Shown here piece by piece: positions 58,096-64,000 of a stretch of DNA of 64,000 nt (its first letter is position 1; each line of letters opens with the position of its first letter). The notes below the pieces were generated by a model that did no database searches, had not been told where the DNA came from, and worked only from the letters and a program-made list of their open reading frames with translations. The DNA is taken from the NCBI RefSeq assembly GCF_009827495.1, contig NZ_WTZA01000001.1, positions 1,302,001 to 1,366,000 on the forward strand. Direction: 5' to 3'. Position numbers and translations under genes: made by a program. The stretch is from Tsuneonella aeria (GTDB lineage: Bacteria; Pseudomonadota; Alphaproteobacteria; Sphingomonadales; Sphingomonadaceae).

Positions 58096-59415
58096 TCACA
58101 GCCCCGCGACCAGGCCCAGGGCGGCCGCCACTGCCAGCGTGAACAGGATCCCGCGCTTCAGGACAAAGATCATCGTGAACGCGGCCACCGCGATGAGCCC
58201 GGCGGCAAGGTCGAAGCTGGCCCAGTCGGGGACCTGCAGATGTACCGGACCATAGTCCGCGAGCCGGAAACGTCCGAACAGCACGTGGAGCGCGAACCAC
58301 AGCGCGAGGTTGGCGATGACCCCCACCACGCACGCGGTCACCCCGGCGAGCGCGCCCTTCATGGCCGGCGCGCGCTGCAGGCGCATCATCCACGGCGCCA
58401 GCGCGAAGATCCACATGAAGCAGGGGGCAAACGTGACCCACGTCGTGAGCACCGCCCCTAACACGCCAGCCACGACGGGGCTGAAGGGATCGGGCGCGCG
58501 AAAAGCGCCCATGTAGCCGACGAACTGGGTCACCAGGATCAAGGGACCGGGCGTGGTCTCCGCCAGACCCAGCCCGTCCGCCATCTCGCCGGCGCCGAGC
58601 CAGCCGTAACCGCTGACGGCTTCCTGTGCCATGTAGGCAAGAACTGCGTACGCGCCGCCGAACGTCACCACGGCCAGCTTCGAGAAGAACACGCCGATCT
58701 GCCAGAGGACGTGATCCGGCCCCAGGGCGAGCCGGATCGTCACCAGGGGCGCGGCCCAGATCGCTGACCAGGCGACCAGTGCGACAAGCGTCGCGCGCCA
58801 GGGTCGATTCCCGCTCGGCGTCGCCTGATCGGTGGGCTTGAAGGCCAGCCAACCGGGGCGCCGCGCGCCGGCGGCCGCGCCGATCGCCAGGGCCGCAAGC
58901 ACGACCACGGGAAACGGTGCCGCGAACAGGAACAAGGCCAGGAACGCGGCGATGGCCAGGGCGATCTGGAACGGGGTGTGGAGCGCGCGGCTGGCGATCC
59001 GGATCAGCGCCTGGGCAACGATCGCCAGCACCGCCGCCTTGATGCCCAGGAAGATCGCCTGGAACCATTCCATGCCGGTCGCGAAGCCGTAGAGTATGGA
59101 CAGCGCGAGCATGACCAGCGCGCCCGGCAGGACGAACAGCCCGCCGGCCACGAGCCCGCCCTTCCAGCCGTGCAGCTTCCAGCCGATCCAGGTGGCAAGT
59201 TGTTGCGCCTCCGGCCCCGGCAGCAGGTTGCACAGGTTGAGCGCCTGGAGGAACTGCTCCTCGTCGACCCAGCCGCGTTCGTCGACCATCTCGCGGTGCA
59301 TCAGGGCGATCTGGCCGGCCGGGCCGCCGAAGCTGACCAGACCGATTTTCGCCGCCGTGCGGGAAAATTCGGCAAAGGGCGGTGGGACGACATGGTCAGA
59401 TGGCACGGCGCGCAT
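58096..59415 (-). CDS. chrA: Chromate transporter ChrA, two-domain form
   Basis: 439 residues, the long two-domain version. The N-terminal half has KIGLVSFGGPAGQIALMHRE and NLCNLLPGPEAQQLATWIGW; the second half repeats the pattern in KLAVVTFGGAYAVLAYM and GLAETTPGPLILVTQFVGYMG. Hydrophobic helices alternate with short loops throughout, as expected for this CHR family of chromate efflux pumps. A charged central linker joins the halves. It is a single gene with no ChrB regulator nearby. The tail FVLKRGILFTLAVAAALGLVAGL is the last helix. Confidence 0.92.
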   Translation of the reverse strand: MRAVPSDHVVPPPFAEFSRTAAKIGLVSFGGPAGQIALMHREMVDERGWVDEEQFLQALNLCNLLPGPEAQQLATWIGWKLHGWKGGLVAGGLFVLPGALVMLALSILYGFATGMEWFQAIFLGIKAAVLAIVAQALIRIASRALHTPFQIALAIAAFLALFLFAAPFPVVVLAALAIGAAAGARRPGWLAFKPTDQATPSGNRPWRATLVALVAWSAIWAAPLVTIRLALGPDHVLWQIGVFFSKLAVVTFGGAYAVLAYMAQEAVSGYGWLGAGEMADGLGLAETTPGPLILVTQFVGYMGAFRAPDPFSPVVAGVLGAVLTTWVTFAPCFMWIFALAPWMMRLQRAPAMKGALAGVTACVVGVIANLALWFALHVLFGRFRLADYGPVHLQVPDWASFDLAAGLIAVAAFTMIFVLKRGILFTLAVAAALGLVAGL

Positions 59416-59713
59416 TCCTCCACGCCCGTCGATGCGGGCGGCGAAGGCAACACTTGGGCGAAGCGCCTGATCGGGAGGTTGCTGGGTCCCGCGCGGAGAA
59501 TTCTAGTGCTGTCTTCCACCCACGGCAAGCCGCGACCGCTTTCCGAGAGAAAGTGGGCGGGCGCGATTGGCCTTCCCGCCAAGCCCCCCCGATCTCCCCG
59601 CGCCGGTCGTCAGAAAGACACTTGCACCGACAGTCCGGCCGACGCCGCGATGGGCGGCGATCCGGCGATCGGTGCAGGAGAACGCTACCAGTTGCCCCGC
59701 GCCGCCGCGCGGT
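59416..59713. other. 298-base gap without a gene
   Basis: Between the chrA start and the sdaA stop. No convincing coding region, tRNA or hairpin with a T tract. It presumably holds the chrA promoter. On the minus strand a short frame ends in LSVQVSF-stop (about 59612-59650), resembling an outer-membrane protein C-terminus, but a stop lies close upstream. Confidence 0.5.
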
Positions 59714-61096
59714 TCAGCACGCCACGACGTTGACGGCGAGGCCGCCCAGCGAGGTCTCCTTGTACTTGTCGCTCATATCCGCGCCCGTGCGCCGCATGGT
59801 CTCGATCACCTGGTCGAGGCTGACGAGGTGCGTCCCGTCGCCGAGCAGGGACAGCCGCGCCGCCTCGATCGCCTTGATGGCGCCCACGGCATTACGCTCG
59901 ATGCAAGGGACCTGGACCAGGCCGCCCACCGGGTCGCAGGTCAGCCCCAGGTTGTGCTCCATGCCGATTTCGGCCGCATTTTCCACTTGCGCGGGGGTTC
60001 CGCCCAAGGCGGCTGCGAGCCCGCCCGCGGCCATCGAGCAGGCGACGCCGATTTCGCCCTGGCATCCGACTTCCGCGCCGGAGATCGACGCGTTTTCCTT
60101 GAACAGCGATCCGATCGCAGCGGCGGTCAGCAGGAAGATGTCGGCGCCGTGCTCGCTCGCGCCGGGGACGAACCGTTCGTAGTAACGCAGCACGGCCGGT
60201 ATGATCCCGGCGGCGCCGTTGGTTGGCGCAGTCACCACTTTGCCGCCGGCGGCGTTTTCCTCGTTCACGGCCAGCGCCCACAGGTTGACCCAGTCGATGA
60301 CCGACAGGGGATCGCTCAGGGCGCGTTCCTGCCGTTCCAGGAGCCTGGTGTGAATCGCGTTGGCCCGGCGTTTCACCCGAAGGCCGCCCGGCAGTTCGCC
60401 GTGAAGCCGAATGCCGCGATCGATGCAGTCAGACATGACATCGCGGATTTCGCGGAGCCGCGCGCGCACTTCGGCTTCGGGCCGTTCGGTGCATTCGTTG
60501 GCCAGGGCAAGCTCTGCAATGCTGCGGCCATGTTCGGCGCACAGCGACAGCAAATGCGCGCCGGAATGAAACGGATAGGGAATGTCGCCGAGCAGTCCCG
60601 CTGGCGGCGCGTTCCCCGCGATCGCCGCCTCGTCCACGATGGCGCCTCCGCCGACCGAGTAGCAGACATGACTGGCGATTTCCGCGTCAGCCCGGTCGAA
60701 GGCGGTGAAGCGCATGCCGTTGGAGTGGAAGGGCAAGCGTTCCCGCTGGTGGAACCGCAGGTCGCGTTCCTCGTCGAACGCCACGTCGTGCGATCCGCCG
60801 AGCGCGATCGATCCGGAGACGCGAATGGTATCGACGATGGTGGCGGCCGCGTCCGGATCGCACGTCGCCGGGCGCTCTCCGCTCAGGCCCAGCAGGATCG
60901 CCCGGTCGGTCGCGTGGCCCTTGCCCGTCAGGGCGAGGGAGCCGTACAGGTCGCATTGCACGCGGGCGGTGTGCGGGAGGTCGCCCGCGACCCGGAGCCG
61001 CTCCACGAAATCGGCGGCGGCGGCCATCGGGCCCATCGTGTGGGACGACGAAGGCCCCACGCCCACCTTGAACAGTTCGAACACGCTGGCCGTCAT
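59714..61096 (-). CDS. sdaA: L-serine ammonia-lyase (iron-sulfur dependent)
   Basis: 460 residues, single-chain type with fused beta and alpha parts. It converts serine to pyruvate and ammonia. The beta half starts [21 protein letters not shown]; the alpha half holds the three [4Fe-4S] ligands C345 (EVGCQGEIG), C387 (GLTCDPVGG) and C398 (VQVPCIERN). The tail [16 protein letters not shown] is also conserved. The start ATG 61094-61096 has GGGAG at 61104-61108. The 5' leader holds a tandem glycine riboswitch, so glycine excess, or its conversion to serine, should raise expression. Confidence 0.96.
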   Translation of the reverse strand: MTASVFELFKVGVGPSSSHTMGPMAAAADFVERLRVAGDLPHTARVQCDLYGSLALTGKGHATDRAILLGLSGERPATCDPDAAATIVDTIRVSGSIALGGSHDVAFDEERDLRFHQRERLPFHSNGMRFTAFDRADAEIASHVCYSVGGGAIVDEAAIAGNAPPAGLLGDIPYPFHSGAHLLSLCAEHGRSIAELALANECTERPEAEVRARLREIRDVMSDCIDRGIRLHGELPGGLRVKRRANAIHTRLLERQERALSDPLSVIDWVNLWALAVNEENAAGGKVVTAPTNGAAGIIPAVLRYYERFVPGASEHGADIFLLTAAAIGSLFKENASISGAEVGCQGEIGVACSMAAGGLAAALGGTPAQVENAAEIGMEHNLGLTCDPVGGLVQVPCIERNAVGAIKAIEAARLSLLGDGTHLVSLDQVIETMRRTGADMSDKYKETSLGGLAVNVVAC

Positions 61097-61110
61097 CAGA
61101 AGTCTCCCGA

Positions 61111-61124
61111 GGGCATAACTGCCC
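61111..61124 (-). promoter_or_regulatory. Hairpin in the sdaA leader, possible expression platform
   Basis: GGGCA-GTTA-TGCCC between the second aptamer and the start codon. Outer bases allow CGA/TCG extension that brings the stem next to the GGGAG ribosome-binding site at 61104-61108. It could be part of the switch controlling translation. Confidence 0.4.
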
Positions 61125-61126
61125 GC

Positions 61127-61290
61127 TCGAGCCCCTTCTGTCTTGGTGCCTGAGATCGTTATCCCGTCGGCGGATGCGCGAAGGCACCTCTCTCCAGAAT
61201 TTTGCCGTGCCGGAAGGTCCCTTGTGCCTGAGAGTTTCCGGGGCGGTTGCTCCTTCGGCGCCGGCCCTGGCCGATCTCTCCCATCCGACC
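61127..61290 (-). promoter_or_regulatory. Tandem glycine riboswitch upstream of sdaA
   Basis: On the minus strand, aptamer 1 (about 61209-61283) reads GGGAGAGATCG, then GCGCCGAAGGAGCAA, AAACTCTCAGGCA and CAAGGGACC. Aptamer 2 (about 61130-61196) reads CTGGAGAGAGG, then GCCGACGGGATAA, ATCTCAGGCACCAAGACAG. These are the conserved core words of the gcvT-type glycine riboswitch in the right order and spacing, with the short linker between aptamers. The sdaA start lies about 30 bases after the second. Confidence 0.9.
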
Positions 61291-61347
61291 CGGCGGCATT
61301 TGGATGAGGGACGCGGCGCCGTCAACCGCGCAGGCATGCCGCGATCG

Positions 61348-62409
61348 CTATCCAGGAACCTGGGCGAGGATCTCCACCAGTTCCTCGGGCCGCAGTTCGG
61401 CGGCGAGCTGATCGAACGTGCATTGCGATGGCGCCTTGTCGGGCCGCCACCGGCGGAACGTCGTGCCGTGGCGGAAGCGATCGCCGGTCACCTGGTCGTA
61501 TGCGACTTCCGCAACCAGGCGCGGCTCCAGCGGCGTCCACGCGGTGCTCTTGCCGGGTTTCGTCCACCGGCTCGCCCCGCCCGGCGCCTTGCCGGTGAAC
61601 GCGGACGCACCCTCGAGCGGGGCGAGACGGTCGAACATCTCCATGCGCGCGGCGGCCGCGAAAGACGATGAATAGCCGACCTGGTGCAGCAGCCCCGCTT
61701 CGTCGTAGAGGCCGAGCAGGAGGGAGGCGATCCCGCACCCCGTCTTGTCGGTGCGGAAGCCGCCCACCACGCAGTCGGCGGTGCGCTGGACCTTGTGCTT
61801 GAACATCGCCCGTTCGCCTGGCCGGTAGGGTTCGTCGCGGCGCTTCGCGATGACCCCGTCGAGCGCGCCGCCAGTCTGCGCCAGCCATGCGCGGGCCGTT
61901 TCCACCCGGTCTGTCGCCGGGGAGAGGAAGATCGATTCCGGCAGCGCGCCGGCGAATTGTTCAAGCGCGGCGCGCCGTTCAGCGAGCGGCGCATCGCGGT
62001 GCACGCGCCCCCGCACCTGCAGGCAATCGAACAGGATGAACTGCGCCGGCGTCTGCCGGGCCAGCTTCGCGATGCGCGAAGCCGCCGGGTGAAGACGCGC
62101 CTGGAGCGCCGCGAAGGACAGCACGCCTTCCACCGGCACGACCAGCTCGCCATCGACGACGAACCGACTCTCGGGCAGGTCGCGCAGCGCGGCGGCCACT
62201 TCGGGAAAATACCGCTCCAGCGGCTTGCCCGATCTGGACATCAGCGCGACGTCCCCCTTGTCGCGGAAGGCGAGGCAACGAAACCCGTCCCACTTGGGCT
62301 CGTACTGCCAGCCTTCCCCTTCGGGCAGGTGATCGACAAGCCGCGCCTCCATCGGCGGCGTCGACCGTTCGATCTCCAGTCCGGCAGAGGGCCTGCTGCT
62401 TGCGTGCAT
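61348..62409 (-). CDS. ATP-dependent DNA ligase, LigC-like
   Basis: 353 residues from ATG 62407-62409. The nucleotidyl-transferase motif I is YEPKWDGFR with the AMP-accepting Lys39; motif III is FILFDCLQV, motif [16 protein letters not shown] (positions about 200-220) and the C-terminal OB fold includes [24 protein letters not shown]. The length fits the short bacterial LigC class, which acts in repair rather than replication. No Ku, polymerase or nuclease partner gene is adjacent. It lies upstream of the sdaA leader on the same strand and is divergent from purC (166 bases). Confidence 0.88.
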   Translation of the reverse strand: MHASSRPSAGLEIERSTPPMEARLVDHLPEGEGWQYEPKWDGFRCLAFRDKGDVALMSRSGKPLERYFPEVAAALRDLPESRFVVDGELVVPVEGVLSFAALQARLHPAASRIAKLARQTPAQFILFDCLQVRGRVHRDAPLAERRAALEQFAGALPESIFLSPATDRVETARAWLAQTGGALDGVIAKRRDEPYRPGERAMFKHKVQRTADCVVGGFRTDKTGCGIASLLLGLYDEAGLLHQVGYSSSFAAAARMEMFDRLAPLEGASAFTGKAPGGASRWTKPGKSTAWTPLEPRLVAEVAYDQVTGDRFRHGTTFRRWRPDKAPSQCTFDQLAAELRPEELVEILAQVPG

Positions 62410-62575
62410 GTCTTTCGAACGCGCCAGCGCAGCGGGCTTTCCCGCCCCCGCGGCGCAATTGCGTTCGCGCGCGGTTTTCCCTAAGGGCCCTGACAAAGCC
62501 CCGGCCGCGCGCGTCACCAGCCGACCCGCCCCCGGGGCACACGTATTTTCACCGCTGCCGAAAGGGAAGCGCCCG

Positions 62576-63379
62576 ATGTCATCCCGCCGCCGCCAGGTCT
62601 ATGAAGGCAAGGCCAAGATCCTGTACGAAGGGCCCGAACCGGGCACGCTGATCCAGTATTTCAAGGACGATGCGACCGCCTTCAACGCCCAGAAGAAGGG
62701 CACGATCAACGGCAAGGGCGTCATCAACAACCGCATCAGCGAGTATGTGTTCACGCGCCTGGCGCACATCGGCATCCCGACGCATTTCATCCGCCGGCTG
62801 AACATGCGCGAACAGCTCGTGCGGCAGGTAGAGATCATCCCGATCGAGGTGATCGTGCGCAACGTCGCCGCCGGATCGCTCAGCAAGCGGCTGGGGATCG
62901 AGGAAGGGGAGCCGCTGCCTCACACCCTGATCGAATACTGCTACAAGGACGATGCGCTGGGCGACCCGTTCATTTCCGAAGAGGAAATCGCCTGCTTCAA
63001 CTGGGCGAGCCACGAGGAGATGCAGGACATTTCCAGCATGGCGATCCGGATCAACGATTTCATGTGCGGCATGTTTGCCGCGATCGGCATCCGCCTGGTG
63101 GACTTCAAGCTGGAATTCGGCCGCATCTGGGACGGAGATTACGCGCGCACGATCCTGGCCGACGAGATCAGCCCCGACGGCTGCCGCCTGTGGGATATGA
63201 CCACCGGCGAGAAGTTGGACAAGGACCGCTTCCGGCGCGACCTTGGCGGGGAGGAGGCGGCCTACCAGGAAGTCGCCCGGCGGCTGGGCCTGCTGCAGGA
63301 CGATAACGGCACCCCGGGCGAGGTGTTCGACCTTTCCGCCCATCGCGGCCGCCTGCGCACTGGCAAGCCGAAGAAATAA
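62576..63379 (+). CDS. purC: SAICAR synthetase PurC
   Basis: 267 residues from ATG 62576, behind AAAGGGAA. It joins CAIR and aspartate with ATP in purine synthesis. Family features: [34 protein letters not shown] at the N-terminus (given here in part as [11 protein letters not shown]), then [28 protein letters not shown] and the late [14 protein letters not shown]. The length is slightly above the E. coli form, with a C-terminal extension. It is followed by a secreted-protein gene after 74 bases. Confidence 0.95.
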   Translation: MSSRRRQVYEGKAKILYEGPEPGTLIQYFKDDATAFNAQKKGTINGKGVINNRISEYVFTRLAHIGIPTHFIRRLNMREQLVRQVEIIPIEVIVRNVAAGSLSKRLGIEEGEPLPHTLIEYCYKDDALGDPFISEEEIACFNWASHEEMQDISSMAIRINDFMCGMFAAIGIRLVDFKLEFGRIWDGDYARTILADEISPDGCRLWDMTTGEKLDKDRFRRDLGGEEAAYQEVARRLGLLQDDNGTPGEVFDLSAHRGRLRTGKPKK

Positions 63380-63453
63380 CGCCTTTTTGCCGGACTGGCT
63401 CTTGCGCCGGGCGAATTTCCCGCCATCCTGATCGGCAGGAGACGGGGGGCCGC

Positions 63454-64000
63454 ATGACATTGTTGAAGACCACGTTGCTGGCGGGGTGCGCGCTGGCGAC
63501 CTGCGCCATGACGAGCCTGGCCATGGCGCAGGAAACCACGGGCGGCGCGGCCGTCACGCGCGGCGCGGTGCCGGCATGGGTGCAGCCTTCGGAACCCCTG
63601 CCGGTTCCGCCCGACGCATCCGGCCTGGCGTTCGTTCGCCAGCAGGACACCCAGGTTCACCTCGAGGCGAAGGGACAGCACAGCTACGTCGGCCACCGGA
63701 TCAAGCTGCTCAATCCCCAGGCGCTCCAGATCGGCAACCTGGCGATCGCGTGGAACCCCGAAGCGGGCGCCCCCATCCTCCACGCGCTGAAGGTCCATCG
63801 CGGGACCGAGACGATCGATCTTGCGAACAGCGCCCGGTTCGAAGTGCTGCGGCGGGAGGACCAGCTAGAACAGTCGATGCTCAGCGGCACGCTCACCGCA
63901 ATCTACAAGGTGCCCGACCTGCGCGTGGGCGACGAACTGGAACTGGCCTATTCCGTGCCCTCCAGCGATCCGACCTTGAAGGATGCCAGCGCCGGCGCAC
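63454..64000 (+). CDS. DUF3857-type secreted protein, N-terminal part
   Basis: The gene runs off the right edge; 182 residues are visible from ATG 63454. An N-terminal signal peptide ends in SLAMAQ. The following part (GAVPAWVQPSEPLPVPPDAS, then HLEAKGQHSYVGHRIKLLNPQALQ and LDLRVGDELELAYSV-like VPDLRVGDELELAYSV) matches the beginning of DUF3857 proteins, which carry a transglutaminase-like domain further on. These are periplasmic or surface proteins of unknown role. The catalytic part lies beyond the window. Confidence 0.8.
   Translation, partial: MTLLKTTLLAGCALATCAMTSLAMAQETTGGAAVTRGAVPAWVQPSEPLPVPPDASGLAFVRQQDTQVHLEAKGQHSYVGHRIKLLNPQALQIGNLAIAWNPEAGAPILHALKVHRGTETIDLANSARFEVLRREDQLEQSMLSGTLTAIYKVPDLRVGDELELAYSVPSSDPTLKDASAGA

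Noticed and set aside
59612..59690. Remnant of an outer-membrane protein gene (frame ending LSVQVSF-stop) downstream of sdaA
   Set aside because: A stop lies only about 24 codons upstream in the same frame and no homologous upstream sequence can be recognised; chance is sufficient.

Overview
This is a GC-rich, gene-dense chromosomal segment. It most probably comes from an alphaproteobacterium of the Sphingomonadales, in the Erythrobacter/Altererythrobacter or Sphingomonas neighbourhood. That placement is inferred from the three large TonB-dependent receptors, the argS-SPOR-nagZ-scpAB-tatABC gene order, the Caulobacter-like cpa/tad pilus genes and the many 4-bp ATGA/GTGA gene overlaps. No plasmid, phage, insertion-sequence or CRISPR signature was found. 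One tRNA gene (Phe) is present and there is no rRNA.

Layout. (1) 0-6.5 kb: the end of cysQ, then a plus-strand valine-degradation run (mmsA, a small lipoprotein gene, isobutyryl-CoA dehydrogenase, 3-hydroxyisobutyryl-CoA hydrolase, enoyl-CoA hydratase, mmsB). Together these would take isobutyryl-CoA to propionyl-CoA. (2) 6.5-13.7 kb: a long minus-strand run reading lipoprotein, argS, SPOR protein, nagZ, scpA, scpB, tatA, tatB, tatC, joining translation, cell-wall recycling, chromosome condensation and protein export. (3) 13.7-18.2 kb: ispH-thrB-rnhA on plus, facing an FAD amine/amino-acid oxidase and an alpha/beta hydrolase on minus. (4) 18.3-25.6 kb: a Flp/Tad pilus locus (cpaA, cpaB, cpaC, cpaD, cpaE, tadB, tadC) that lacks the cpaF motor ATPase; a long hairpin sits where that gene would normally be. 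(5) 25.6-29.3 kb: a minus-strand acyl-CoA set (MarR regulator, crotonase, HSD10-like dehydrogenase, thiolase).

(6) 29.3-32.7 kb: three overlapping plus-strand genes, an Fe(II)/2-oxoglutarate oxygenase, a TPR protein with a second 2OG-oxygenase domain, and a SAM methyltransferase. This is the least explained cluster in the window. (7) 32.8-39.9 kb: two divergently oriented TonB-dependent receptors flanking a small secreted protein. (8) 40-49.3 kb: clpB with a heat-shock-type promoter, a sulfotransferase-like P-loop protein, a periplasmic penicillin/AHL-acylase-type hydrolase, a two-domain M16 lipoprotein peptidase and a small protein behind a palindromic operator candidate. (9) 49.4-57.9 kb: uvrC, a YhiN-type flavoprotein, an unusual TonB receptor with a cysteine-bearing repeat insert, then infA-maf-RNase E/G-like-yacG. 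(10) 58-64 kb: tRNA-Phe, chrA, sdaA under a tandem glycine riboswitch, a stand-alone ATP-dependent DNA ligase, purC and the start of a DUF3857-type secreted protein.

The most interesting points are the cpaF-less Tad locus whose CpaE has lost both P-loop lysines, a hydrolase that appears to start at ATT, the glycine riboswitch placed on serine deaminase, the dioxygenase/TPR/methyltransferase cluster, and the repeat insert in the third TonB receptor.
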